A stretch of DNA of 64,000 nucleotides from Oligoflexus sp. Its GTDB lineage: Bacteria; Bdellovibrionota_B; Oligoflexia; Oligoflexales; Oligoflexaceae. Both the position numbers and the translations under genes were made by a program. The stretch covers positions 16,988 to 80,987 of the forward strand of contig JACMPP010000020.1 in assembly GCA_014377445.1 (NCBI GenBank), given 5' to 3'. Each line of letters starts with the position of its first letter. The first letter of the stretch is position 1. Below are positions 36,292 to 44,438 of the stretch, in pieces. The notes under the pieces are model-generated. The model did not search any database, was not told where the DNA came from, and worked only from the letters and a program-made list of their open reading frames with translations.

Positions 36292-36355
36292 CTCAACTTT
36301 AGGGGGGCTGAAAACTTTTTGGGGAGAGTGAAAGGTCGGGCCAAGGAAAGGGGGA

Positions 36356-36392
36356 AGACCTCGATAGCATCAATCGCCTAAGATCGAGGTCT
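36356..36392 (-). terminator. Likely terminator of rodZ
   Basis: Ten-bp perfect stem AGACCTCGAT / ATCGAGGTCT with a 17-nt loop, 10 bp after the rodZ stop; on the minus strand a pyrimidine stretch (TCTTCCCCCTTT) follows. Confidence 0.6.
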
Positions 36393-36401
36393 AGCCATAG
36401 C

Positions 36402-37313
36402 TTATAGCTTGGGTTTTTCAGCTTTTTTGGCGAGTGTACTTTCGGAAACCGCGAAGGTCATGTAACGCTTCTCGCCTTTGGTGCCCTTGTTCGGGATGAC
36501 CTGGCCTTTGAATTTGATTTCAACAGAGGACATATCATCGACGAGGAGTCTGAGTTGCTCATCAAATTGGAAACGATAGGTGTCTGGCTGAAGAGTTTCA
36601 ATGACTTGCTTGTCTTTATCGCGTCCAATACGTACCGAAACAGGCTGTTTCACCACGATGTCCAGAGACTCAATGCCGGTGCCGCGAAGAACGGGCTGCT
36701 TCTCAACCACGACTGCGGCAACTGGCGCTGGAACAACGGCGGCAACTTGAGCGAGGGGCGCCGGGGCAACGGGTTGTTCCGCGACGGCCGCTTCGTTAAC
36801 CGAATCGGCTTTGTCAGACGATCGCCAGCTTTGATAAGCGGTTTGAGCGATCCAAAGTATACCAAGCAAAACTGGAACAGCAATCATCACCGGGCGAGCA
36901 AAAGCCCAGGCTTTACCGGCATTCCGTCTGAAGTCGTTCGAATCGAAGGAGTAGGAGTTACGGCTGCTATTGTCGCTGTAACGGATTGGTTTCGGCTTGG
37001 CTTCTTTTTGGTTTTCTTGAGCCGTTTCAGCAAGTTGAACTGCAACAGCTTGATCGTAGGCGGCGACCAAAGCCTTGGCATCACAGCCATAAGCTCGGCA
37101 AAGATTGCGTACAAAACCACGTCCGAAGATCTCGCCTGGAAGAACCTTGAAAGATTGATGCTCCAAAGCATCGATGAAGGCCGCCGATATACGTGTCGAC
37201 ATCGCAGCTCTTTCGATCGAGAAACCCGCCTGCTCCCTTGCTTCACGAAAGGACGCTCCAAAACTTTTGGGCGCTACAAAGGGTTCGCTCGAGTTGTCGA
37301 TCTCGGTTGTCAT
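36402..37313 (-). CDS. rodZ: RodZ-like cytoskeletal/cell-shape protein
   Basis: 303 residues. N-terminal helix-turn-helix of RodZ type (about 16-80: FGASFREAREQAGFSIERAA, ALEHQSFKVLPGEIFGRGFVRNLCRAYG), Lys/Arg-rich juxtamembrane region, one membrane helix (about 137-157, PVMIAVPVLLGILWI), a Pro/Val/Ala-rich periplasmic linker and a C-terminal DUF4115-type beta domain. RodZ links MreB to the elongation machinery. The PilF-like TPR gene next door on the other strand recalls the pilW-rodZ neighbourhood of enterobacteria. Confidence 0.9.
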   Translation of the reverse strand: MTTEIDNSSEPFVAPKSFGASFREAREQAGFSIERAAMSTRISAAFIDALEHQSFKVLPGEIFGRGFVRNLCRAYGCDAKALVAAYDQAVAVQLAETAQENQKEAKPKPIRYSDNSSRNSYSFDSNDFRRNAGKAWAFARPVMIAVPVLLGILWIAQTAYQSWRSSDKADSVNEAAVAEQPVAPAPLAQVAAVVPAPVAAVVVEKQPVLRGTGIESLDIVVKQPVSVRIGRDKDKQVIETLQPDTYRFQFDEQLRLLVDDMSSVEIKFKGQVIPNKGTKGEKRYMTFAVSESTLAKKAEKPKL

Positions 37314-37562
37314 ATAAATTCTCCAGTGCTTATCGGATTGGATAAGACATTCTAATTATTACTGAAAGGCCTGAATCGAGTGACTGACTCAATCGTCGGT
37401 GCCGAACCTGAGCCTAACGCTTATGGCTCTGCCACAACTCCCTTAGGAGTTAGCCAAATGTACCTCTAGTAGAGAGCGCCACTTCCTATGTGGAGTTAAG
37501 CATATTAAACTAGAACTAAGAACCACAATCTTCACTCCACAACGCATCCAAGGGGGTCCCCT
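37314..37562. other. 249-bp divergent spacer with small hairpins
   Basis: Holds AACTCC-CTTA-GGAGTT (37436-37451), GAGCC/GGCTC (37410-37429), CTCT-AGT-AGAG (37464-37474) and CCAC/GTGG (37479-37493). No ORF. It must contain the promoters of rodZ and of the TPR gene. Confidence 0.5.
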
Positions 37563-38414
37563 GTGTTGCGAATTTATCGTCAAAAATTCAGTGTGTATCT
37601 TAAAATCATTCTTATCCTATGTACGTCAGCTTGTCAAACTCTCAAAAATCCAGGATCTGACGAGAAGAAAGCCGACGAAGTTCTCGCGACTCAAAAAAGT
37701 CTTGTCATAAACTACCTGAACGAAAGCCAGCCAGGCATGGCTTTAAAAGAACTGCGCCCCCTCGAAAGAGAACACCCCCAGGATGCTGATCTCAAAAATC
37801 TGATGGGCCTCGTTTACCTCTCGCTCCAAAACAGCAAAGAGGCACTCGGCTATTTTGAAACTGCTTATAAACTGGACATCCGCGCACCGATCGCTTTGAA
37901 CCTGAGTTCTGCCTTGATCGAAACGGGACAACCTATGCGCGCCATTAAGATTCTAAAGAAACTGCAAGCGAGCGAAGCCGGAAAGTCCTACCAGTATCCC
38001 GAGCGAATTCAGCACAACATCGGTCTCGCGGCCGAGCGCATGAAAAAGTATAATCTGGCTGAAAAGTATTACAAACTCGCGCTGATCGATAATCCCACGT
38101 TTTACATTTCTCTCATGCGCCTTGGGGCAACCTATGAACTGATGCAAAAACGAGGCTTTGCGTACCAGCAGTACATGAAAGCGCACGAAGCTTGTCTAAA
38201 ATGTTTCGATCCCGTTCAAGCGTCGGTACAAATTCAATTGAAAGCCGGTAAAACGGATCTCGCGCTGAAAACGCTCCAGGAATATCTGACGAATCGGGAA
38301 TTGGAACCTAAGGACCGTGCGAAGGCTCAACAGCTTCTTGGTTCGGCTCACAAGGTTAACAATCAAATTCAGGCCCAAAGGGGTGGCGCTCCACGGACCA
38401 CAAGTCCCCAGTAG
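37563..38414 (+). CDS. PilF/PilW-like TPR lipoprotein
   Basis: 283 residues from a GTG start with AAGGGGG upstream. N-terminal hydrophobic segment ending at SAC (about residue 21-24) looks like a lipoprotein signal. Tetratricopeptide repeats cover about 40-270 (NLMGLVYLSLQNSKEALGYFETAYKL and similar, six or more units). This matches PilF/PilW, the outer-membrane lipoprotein needed for type IV pilus secretin assembly, and adjacency to rodZ supports it. No other pilus gene is nearby, so the specific role is inferred. Confidence 0.75.
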   Translation: MLRIYRQKFSVYLKIILILCTSACQTLKNPGSDEKKADEVLATQKSLVINYLNESQPGMALKELRPLEREHPQDADLKNLMGLVYLSLQNSKEALGYFETAYKLDIRAPIALNLSSALIETGQPMRAIKILKKLQASEAGKSYQYPERIQHNIGLAAERMKKYNLAEKYYKLALIDNPTFYISLMRLGATYELMQKRGFAYQQYMKAHEACLKCFDPVQASVQIQLKAGKTDLALKTLQEYLTNRELEPKDRAKAQQLLGSAHKVNNQIQAQRGGAPRTTSPQ

Positions 38415-38566
38415 TCTGTTCTCCATGTGGCTTGGAACGGTTGATGAATGAAAAATCTCTCCAAGCCCCCGTTATCTCGTGCTACAAATGTCACTTACGT
38501 GGCTTCCGCGTCGCCGGTCTCGCCCCCGGGATTCAAGTCCAGCGACAGTCTTCGAAAGGAATCGGC

Positions 38567-39880
38567 ATGCATTTTCGTCTCAGAATACTCGCCCTGCTCG
38601 GCCTGATCGGATCTCCCCTGCTTGCCGCCGATAAAACGATCGAAGAAAAAGACGTCGAGCAACGCTACCGTTCTCTCGAGACCCTAGCGCGCGGCCTCTA
38701 TTACCTCGAAAATCTTTATGTCGATCCGCAAAAAGTAAAACCCGAAGAGTTGACCTTCCAGGCATTGCGCGGCATCGTCTCGAGCCTCGATCCCCACACT
38801 ATGATCATGCCCCGCAAATCCTTCGAGCAGTTCACTTCAGACACTCAGGGGAAATTCGGTGGCGTCGGTGTGATCGTCTCGACTGAAAAAGGCAAGCTCA
38901 TCGTCGTCTCGCCGATCGATGATTCACCCGCTGCGAAAGCCGGGATTCTCGCTGGAGATGAGATCGTCGCCATCGATGATGTCGCTCTCGACAAGATGAA
39001 AATGAACGACACCTCCGACCTGATGCGCGGCAAACCAAACACCAAAGTTAAGCTGCAAATCCGCAGAAAAGAGGCGCCTGCGCTTCTGAACTTCACGCTT
39101 GTGCGCGAAATCATCAAAGTAAAAAGCGTTCGCAGCGAAGACCTGACTCATGACGTTGTCTACGCACGCATCGCCAGCTTCCAGGACAACACCGCGGAAG
39201 AGCTCAAAGCGATCGTCGACAAAAATGCGAAGACCGCCAAAGGCTTGATTCTCGACCTACGGGACAACCCGGGCGGACTCCTGGACCAGGCGGTTAAAGT
39301 CGTCGATCTCTTTATCGAATCGGGCGTGATCGTTTCAACGGTCGGTCGGACAGACAAGGACGTGGAGCGCGAATACGCACATAAAAAAGGGACTTACGCG
39401 GATCTTCCACTCGTCGTTTTGATTAACGGCGGAAGTGCCTCGGCTTCTGAAATCGTTGCGGGCGCCCTTCAGGATCACGAGCGCGCGCTCCTCATGGGAA
39501 CGACGTCCTTCGGCAAAGGCTCGGTGCAAACCCTCGTCTCGCTCCCGGATCAATCCGGCCTCAAGATCACAGTCGCCCGTTATTTCACGCCAAAAGACCG
39601 TTCGATTCAGGCCAAAGGCATTACACCGGACGTCGTCGTCACCTTTCAACAGGGTGACGTTAAGAATGAAGGTATGCGCAAGGAATCTGACCTGAAAGGT
39701 CATATTGAAAGCCACGATCTGTCGGACCTCGCCAAAACCTCGGGTATCAGCACCGAGATCCAAGCCTGGCCACAGGGAGCGAAGCAGGACAACCAATTGG
39801 TCGCTGCCTATTCGTTCCTGAGAAGTATGCGCTTTTTTGATGGAAAGAAAATGAAGATGCCGGTTCATGAATCGAACTAA
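38567..39880 (+). CDS. Exported S41-family C-terminal processing peptidase (Ctp)
   Basis: About 437 residues from the ATG at 38567, which has AAGGA 7 nt upstream and opens directly into a signal peptide (LRILALLGLIGSPLLAAD). Order: N-terminal helical region, PDZ domain (about 80-165: GVGVIVSTEKGKLIVVSPIDDSPAAKAGILAGDEIVAI), and protease core with LDLRDNPGGLLD, catalytic Ser in NGGSASASEIVAGAL and Lys in FGKGSVQT. It cleaves C-terminal tails of periplasmic proteins. An upstream ATG at 38432 would add 45 residues that spoil the signal peptide. Follows the TPR gene. Confidence 0.93.
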   Translation: MHFRLRILALLGLIGSPLLAADKTIEEKDVEQRYRSLETLARGLYYLENLYVDPQKVKPEELTFQALRGIVSSLDPHTMIMPRKSFEQFTSDTQGKFGGVGVIVSTEKGKLIVVSPIDDSPAAKAGILAGDEIVAIDDVALDKMKMNDTSDLMRGKPNTKVKLQIRRKEAPALLNFTLVREIIKVKSVRSEDLTHDVVYARIASFQDNTAEELKAIVDKNAKTAKGLILDLRDNPGGLLDQAVKVVDLFIESGVIVSTVGRTDKDVEREYAHKKGTYADLPLVVLINGGSASASEIVAGALQDHERALLMGTTSFGKGSVQTLVSLPDQSGLKITVARYFTPKDRSIQAKGITPDVVVTFQQGDVKNEGMRKESDLKGHIESHDLSDLAKTSGISTEIQAWPQGAKQDNQLVAAYSFLRSMRFFDGKKMKMPVHESN

Positions 39881-39953
39881 TCAGAGATTACAACCGGCAA
39901 ATCGAACGTCAAATAGGTAAGCAGAGCGGGTTCGAAAGAGCCTCGCTTCTTTT

Positions 39954-40256
39954 TTAGGCGGAATAAGAATCATAGTTTTTGAACGTGATCACATGCTGAC
40001 CCGCGTATTGAGTCGCGAGAAAGCGACGATGACGTGACAAACAAAAACGCTGATAGTTTTTATAAGACTTATCGTCATTGAAGACTTTGATGATTTTTTT
40101 GCAGTCGCTACAAACCATCATTGGATTGTTCTTCGCGTGCATTTGAATCGTCCGGCGGCAGCATTCGAGCAATTCAGGACATTCATCTTGGGCTTCGATT
40201 GCGACCGGTCCAGGACTTGACTCCGAGTTAAGTTCACTATTTTCAAAGTTCATCAT
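39954..40256 (-). CDS. Small cysteine-rich protein of unknown function
   Basis: 101 residues starting at the ATG at 40256 (protein MMNFENSELN) with AGGGAG 8 nt upstream; a start at 40325 would add 23 residues with no ribosome site. An acidic N-terminus is followed by a CPELLECC pair and CSDC, which could form a zinc ribbon with one or two ligand pairs, then a basic RFCLSRHRRFL segment. No signal peptide. Function unknown. It lies between the convergent S41 peptidase and the lipB operon. Confidence 0.5.
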   Translation of the reverse strand: MMNFENSELNSESSPGPVAIEAQDECPELLECCRRTIQMHAKNNPMMVCSDCKKIIKVFNDDKSYKNYQRFCLSRHRRFLATQYAGQHVITFKNYDSYSA

Positions 40257-40381
40257 CGGATCGACTCCCTTAGTACCAAATTTCCTCGGGCCACGGATAT
40301 TACGGTGTAACAGACCCCTTGGCAAACATCACAACGCCCGCTTCCGAACGGAGGATCATACCACGCTCGGCCGCATAAAAC

Positions 40382-41107
40382 TTAGAAAACTTTTACTGAA
40401 AGCTGGCTGTCTTGCAGCGTCGAATCTATCGCGGCAGAAGGGTCCTGTAAATCAAGCTGGATACCGAGTCCAAGTCCCAATCGTCGCAAAAGCTCATAGC
40501 TAAGCTTCTTCATGTCTATCACACGACCGAGCTCCATAGTCATCGACGTCACACCACGATCGCGAATTCCACAGGGGATAATCTGCTCAAAAAGCTGCAG
40601 AGAGTTGTTCACGTTGAGAGCGATGCCATGCATGCTCACCCGCTCTCGAATGCGTACGCCTACTGCGCAGATCTTATTGCTGCCTACCCACACTCCAGGA
40701 TGCTCTGAGTCACAGCGACTTTCAATACCCCAAAGAGAGAGTGTATCGATGACGGCTCTCATAAGCTTGTTCACATAGGCGCGGGGCTGAATCCGCAGCT
40801 CCACAAGTGGCAGGATAGGGTAGATCACGAGTTGTCCGGGCATATGAGCCGTCACTTCTCCACCCCTATCGGTTTTGACACAGTCAATACCCTCTTCCAA
40901 CATTTTCTTGGCGCTGATCAAAATCAGTCCGGGATCGGCGTGTTTCCCCAGAGTAAAAACGGAACTGTGCTCCAAGGCCAGAATGCAGCCGGGAAGAGCC
41001 CGTTTGAGGACTTCGCCATGATAATATTCTTGAGTCGCGTAGCCTTCGGTATAGGACTGGATCCCGAGGAATTTTACGGGCGTGGACTCAGACTTCGCAG
41101 TTGACAT
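40382..41107 (-). CDS. lipB: Lipoyl(octanoyl) transferase
   Basis: Moves octanoyl from acyl carrier protein to the lipoyl domains of dehydrogenases, before LipA inserts sulfur. 241 residues. Motifs: LALEHSSVFTLGKH, DRGGEVTAHMPGQLVIYPIL, KICAVGVRI, MHGIALNVN and the catalytic Cys in IPCGIRDRGVTSM, with a Lys in the KICAVG segment. It overlaps mtnB by 34 bp and is the last gene of the hemE-tsaC-mtnB-lipB block. Confidence 0.95.
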   Translation of the reverse strand: MSTAKSESTPVKFLGIQSYTEGYATQEYYHGEVLKRALPGCILALEHSSVFTLGKHADPGLILISAKKMLEEGIDCVKTDRGGEVTAHMPGQLVIYPILPLVELRIQPRAYVNKLMRAVIDTLSLWGIESRCDSEHPGVWVGSNKICAVGVRIRERVSMHGIALNVNNSLQLFEQIIPCGIRDRGVTSMTMELGRVIDMKKLSYELLRRLGLGLGIQLDLQDPSAAIDSTLQDSQLSVKVF

Positions 41108-41715
41108 AAAAACTCCAAAGCTTCGATTCGAAACATCGCTTCATCGGGATTCGGGCCCCAGGCGTAAACACCATGGTCTTCCAACACGAGAATCTTGAGT
41201 TCAAGATTCAGCTTCACTTCGAGACCAAGCTTTTCCATATCCTGAGTATTCGGCAGCGAAGGAATTGTGACATTCAATTCATGCGTCTTGTACCCGAAGG
41301 CCTTCAGCATTTCATTATTCGAAAGGGTAAACCCTGCGCCGACCAGAGCCGTCGTATGCGGAGGATGCACATGCATCACCGCGCGCGCCGATGGATCCGC
41401 CCGATAAACCGCACAATGAAGAGCGGTCTCATCCGAGGGTTTTACATAACAGGGTTGGACCAACTCCGCTTTGGCAAAATCCACGGGTAGAAAATCTGTC
41501 CACTCGAGCATCCCCTTGTGCTTACCGCTCGGACTCACCCAACAGAGATCCCCCGCATCACGTACCGAAAAATTGCCGCCAGTCGCTGGGTGCCACTGAC
41601 GATTTGCCGATTGTGTGGCAAGATCTGTCGTGCGTTTGAGGTCCTGCTTCGCCAGGGCCGAGGGCACAGGCAGAGGGTAAAGCGCTGGTTTATTTTTTTG
41701 CCAAAGGATAACCAC
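41074..41715 (-). CDS. mtnB: Methylthioribulose-1-phosphate dehydratase
   Basis: Class II aldolase-fold enzyme of the methionine salvage pathway. 213 residues. Seen: HPATGGNFSVR (family W-x-P-T-SGN-x-S-x-R), zinc ligands in HVHPPHTT, and LVLEDHGVYAWG. Starts with GTG directly after the tsaC TGA with GGAGG 7 nt upstream, so it is translationally coupled. No other salvage genes (mtnA, mtnC, mtnD) are in the window. A related fuculose-type aldolase cannot be fully excluded. Confidence 0.8.
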   Translation of the reverse strand: MVILWQKNKPALYPLPVPSALAKQDLKRTTDLATQSANRQWHPATGGNFSVRDAGDLCWVSPSGKHKGMLEWTDFLPVDFAKAELVQPCYVKPSDETALHCAVYRADPSARAVMHVHPPHTTALVGAGFTLSNNEMLKAFGYKTHELNVTIPSLPNTQDMEKLGLEVKLNLELKILVLEDHGVYAWGPNPDEAMFRIEALEFLCQLRSLSPRP

Positions 41716-42345
41716 TCAAGCGCCTCCGAATATTTTAGGATCGCCCACACCAACACGAATCACTTCCGCCTCGCCTTCGGTAAAATCGACGATCGTCGAA
41801 TCCAAAGCAGGCAGCTCATCGCCGAGATCAAGCAGAAGATCGATACCGTGACCGAACTCCTCCATCACTTCATAACCCATTTTTACGGCATTTCCCTCTG
41901 AAGTCAGAGGAATTGAAGTCGTCGCAATGGGTTTGCCAAAACGTGTGACGAGCTCTCGGACGAGGAGACTCTCAGGCACCTTGATACCGACCACAGGACG
42001 TTTGTCCTTAATCTGCCGCGGCAAGGATTTATGTCGCGTGAGAATGATGGTATAGGGACCTGGCCAGGCTTTTTTCAACAATCGGTACTGATTGTTATCG
42101 ATATTGCCCACCGTTGAGGCCATGGAAATATCCGCGCAGATCAAACTAAAAGGTTGATCCCGCGGATGCGATGGCTTCAGTCGTTTGATGCGATCCAGGG
42201 CTTTACTGCTGCTTGCGTCGCAGCCAAACGCCCAGTTGGAATCGAGGGGATAAGCAAGTATCCCGTCATTTTCCAAAACCGCGAGGGCCTTCTTCATATC
42301 CCGTTCGGAAACGGGATTAATATAGGTATAAAGATGCTCCGCCAT
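41716..42345 (-). CDS. tsaC: L-threonylcarbamoyladenylate synthase (Sua5/YrdC family)
   Basis: Makes the threonylcarbamoyl-AMP used by TsaD (encoded at 17336-18349) for t6A. 209 residues, single YrdC domain. Seen: ILAYPLDSNWAFGCDA, IKRLKPSHPRDQPFSLIC (K-R-R/K-P and S substrate motif), AWPGPYTIILTRH and PIATTSIPLTSEG. The C-terminus ends shortly after the fold, so it is the short TsaC form. It directly abuts mtnB and follows hemE. Confidence 0.92.
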   Translation of the reverse strand: MAEHLYTYINPVSERDMKKALAVLENDGILAYPLDSNWAFGCDASSSKALDRIKRLKPSHPRDQPFSLICADISMASTVGNIDNNQYRLLKKAWPGPYTIILTRHKSLPRQIKDKRPVVGIKVPESLLVRELVTRFGKPIATTSIPLTSEGNAVKMGYEVMEEFGHGIDLLLDLGDELPALDSTIVDFTEGEAEVIRVGVGDPKIFGGA

Positions 42346-42353
42346 GACTCACT

Positions 42354-43412
42354 TCAGTGTGAAGAGCCTTTGGTTTTATCGAATTTCCGCACTTCGTCTA
42401 TAGCTATCAGGAGAGCTTCAGGCGGAGTGTGAGGCAATAGACCATGACCCACGTTAAAGATATGCCCGCGCGCCTTCTGTCCTGCTTCCAGGACTTTACG
42501 GACGTTCGCACGAAGCAAGGATTCAGGAGCGAGCAGCGACTGCGGATCAAGGTTGCCCTGAACGCTGACATTGAGCCCAAGATTTTCGATCAAAGCGATG
42601 GCTCTTGGCAAACGGGTTCGCCAGTCGATCGCAAGAACATCGCCGTGAAAGCCGTTGAGCTCGAAGAGCCATTCCATCGACTGACCGGGATAATAAATAA
42701 GAGGACCGTCCCATTTGGCTTTGACGGTCTCAATGACCTTATTCATGTGCGGAAAGACGAGATCGCGATAGTCTTCAGCCGTCATCTGGTTGGCCCAGGT
42801 GTCGAAGAGCATCAAACAATCGGCGCCGGCTTTCACCTGCATCAGGAGATATTCGGACGTCACCGCAGCGATGAGCTCCATCAGTTCCTCAAAGACCTGA
42901 GGCTGGGTATAGCGTAATCTTTTCACCTCGGTGAAAGTCTTGCTGCCTGATCCTTCGATCATATAGCTGGCGACGGTGAAGGGCGCGCCGGCAAATCCAA
43001 TCATAGTTTGATCGGGACGCAGGCTTTTCTTGGTCAAAGTGATCGCATCACCGACATAACCCAATTCTTTTTCAACATGGGGATGGCGGAGCTTGAAGAG
43101 ATCCTGCGCCGAGCGAATGGGATGATCGAGGATAGGTCCATGGCCGGTGTCGAAGGTCAAATGCTGACCCATCGCTGTACAGGGAATGAGAATATCCGAG
43201 AAAATAATTGCGGCATCGACATCGAAACGTCTCAGGGGCTGCAAAGTGACTTCGGCGGCCAGAGCAGGGTTTTTGCAGAGACCAACGAAGTCGATATCTT
43301 TACGAATCGCGCGGTATTCCGGCAAATAGCGGCCCGCCTGGCGCAGAAACCAGATAGGCGTCCGATCCGTGGCGCGACCAAATGCTGCTTCGACTAAAGT
43401 CTTCTTGCTCAC
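42354..43412 (-). CDS. hemE: Uroporphyrinogen decarboxylase
   Basis: Heme biosynthesis: decarboxylates uroporphyrinogen III four times. The GTG at 43412 gives 352 residues, family-typical (about 350), and has AAGGAG 8 nt upstream. Longer forms from 43535 add 41 unlike residues. Motifs: TPIWFLRQAGRYLPEYR, substrate loop AIIFSDI, GFAGAPFTVASYMIEG, GADCLMLFDTWANQ and GHGLLPHTPPE. It is followed 8 bp later by tsaC and is probably the first gene of that block. Confidence 0.96.
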   Translation of the reverse strand: MSKKTLVEAAFGRATDRTPIWFLRQAGRYLPEYRAIRKDIDFVGLCKNPALAAEVTLQPLRRFDVDAAIIFSDILIPCTAMGQHLTFDTGHGPILDHPIRSAQDLFKLRHPHVEKELGYVGDAITLTKKSLRPDQTMIGFAGAPFTVASYMIEGSGSKTFTEVKRLRYTQPQVFEELMELIAAVTSEYLLMQVKAGADCLMLFDTWANQMTAEDYRDLVFPHMNKVIETVKAKWDGPLIYYPGQSMEWLFELNGFHGDVLAIDWRTRLPRAIALIENLGLNVSVQGNLDPQSLLAPESLLRANVRKVLEAGQKARGHIFNVGHGLLPHTPPEALLIAIDEVRKFDKTKGSSH

Positions 43413-43640
43413 TCCCGTGCTCCTTCGTGAAAGCCCGATTCTGAAGGTCGATACCCTTAGTTTTCGAGACCCATTCTTCGTCCATAACCCAGCAATTTTG
43501 ATGACGTCATTGCGCCATGCTCGTTCGCTAGACAAGGCTCAGCTTACCATGAGACAATCATGGAGCAGAACTCTATACCGCACGATCGCGTTTCCTCGCC
43601 GCAAAGAAACCTAAGCCTTTTAAAATAGTCAGAGGTCTTT

Positions 43641-44438
43641 ATGACTCAGACCACGTCCGCATCTTCTGATCTCCCATTACAGTTCGATCGCTTCGAAAAT
43701 CTCCTGGATGACTGGCGCGATTACTTCGCCCAACTTAGCCCTCATCTCTCAGCAGTCGACCTGGCAAAACTAGCCAGACGCTGGGATGCCATGCGTCAAA
43801 ACCTTGACACAGTGTTCCTCCACTACGGGCGACCGCCCTCCAGCCTCTCCAGCATTATGGACGGACTCCCTCCCCTCAGGGATCTGTACCAGTCCGAGCT
43901 GGACATCACTCTCGAAGCCATGCTCAACGCGAAGAAAGCCCTGGCCCTATTCGCGGCCGAGTCGCAGCAGCGCCTGCCCCTCCTCGAACAGGCTTTGAAC
44001 GCCAGCGAAAAGCCGGATCGCATGCGCCGCTGCATCGACAAGATGCGGGCGATAGACGAAACCTTTCAGCCCAAGCTTGAACAACTGAAGTCTTCCGTCG
44101 ATCTCTTTGCCCTGGCGACGAATGGCGAAGAAAGTTTCCTTGAAACGACCAAGGCCATCGTCGACCAGACGCAGCGAATTGAGGGTATGAAAAGAGCCAA
44201 TGATTTTCTCGAGGACCAAAAGCTTCAGATGGAACGATGGCTCGGGGAATCCAAGTTCAATGCCAGGCAAAGACCGTCGAATCCCCCTCCCAGTCCGGGT
44301 GCTCTGGGGCAGGCGATGTCCAGCGCCGCCAGCGATACCGACAAAGCCCTGGAATCGCTCTTTACCAGCCGAGAGAAGCTCCGCGAAGCCCGATGTTATC
44401 TTGAAACTCTTCTCCAAAGCAAAGAGGATGTTCCATGA
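43641..44438 (+). CDS. Unrecognised coiled-coil protein A
   Basis: 265 residues, no signal peptide and no membrane helix. Long helical stretches with heptad spacing (about 15-115 and 125-200), e.g. DLAKLARRWDAMRQNLDTVF and LEQLKSSVDLFALA. I find no known domain. Its stop overlaps the start of the next gene (ATGA, 44435-44438), so the pair is translationally coupled and the products probably interact. Upstream lies the hemE promoter region on the other strand. Confidence 0.65.
   Translation: MTQTTSASSDLPLQFDRFENLLDDWRDYFAQLSPHLSAVDLAKLARRWDAMRQNLDTVFLHYGRPPSSLSSIMDGLPPLRDLYQSELDITLEAMLNAKKALALFAAESQQRLPLLEQALNASEKPDRMRRCIDKMRAIDETFQPKLEQLKSSVDLFALATNGEESFLETTKAIVDQTQRIEGMKRANDFLEDQKLQMERWLGESKFNARQRPSNPPPSPGALGQAMSSAASDTDKALESLFTSREKLREARCYLETLLQSKEDVP

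Larger units (their letters stand above)
35988..36401. other. 414-bp spacer between panC and rodZ, rich in hairpins
   Basis: Contains no convincing gene. A 33-codon ORF (ATG at 36074, plus strand) is open but has no marked ribosome site or family. Five local hairpins lie in 36144-36291 and a sixth, probably the rodZ terminator, at 36356-36392. A weak -35/-10 pair for panC (TTGCTC, 17 nt, TAATAC on the minus strand) is possible. Confidence 0.6.

Noticed and set aside
36060..36400. tmRNA, 6S RNA, SRP RNA or RNase P RNA as identity of the hairpin array
   Set aside because: None of the conserved core motifs of these RNAs (for example the GAGGAAAGTCC core of RNase P or a tag-peptide frame) can be seen.
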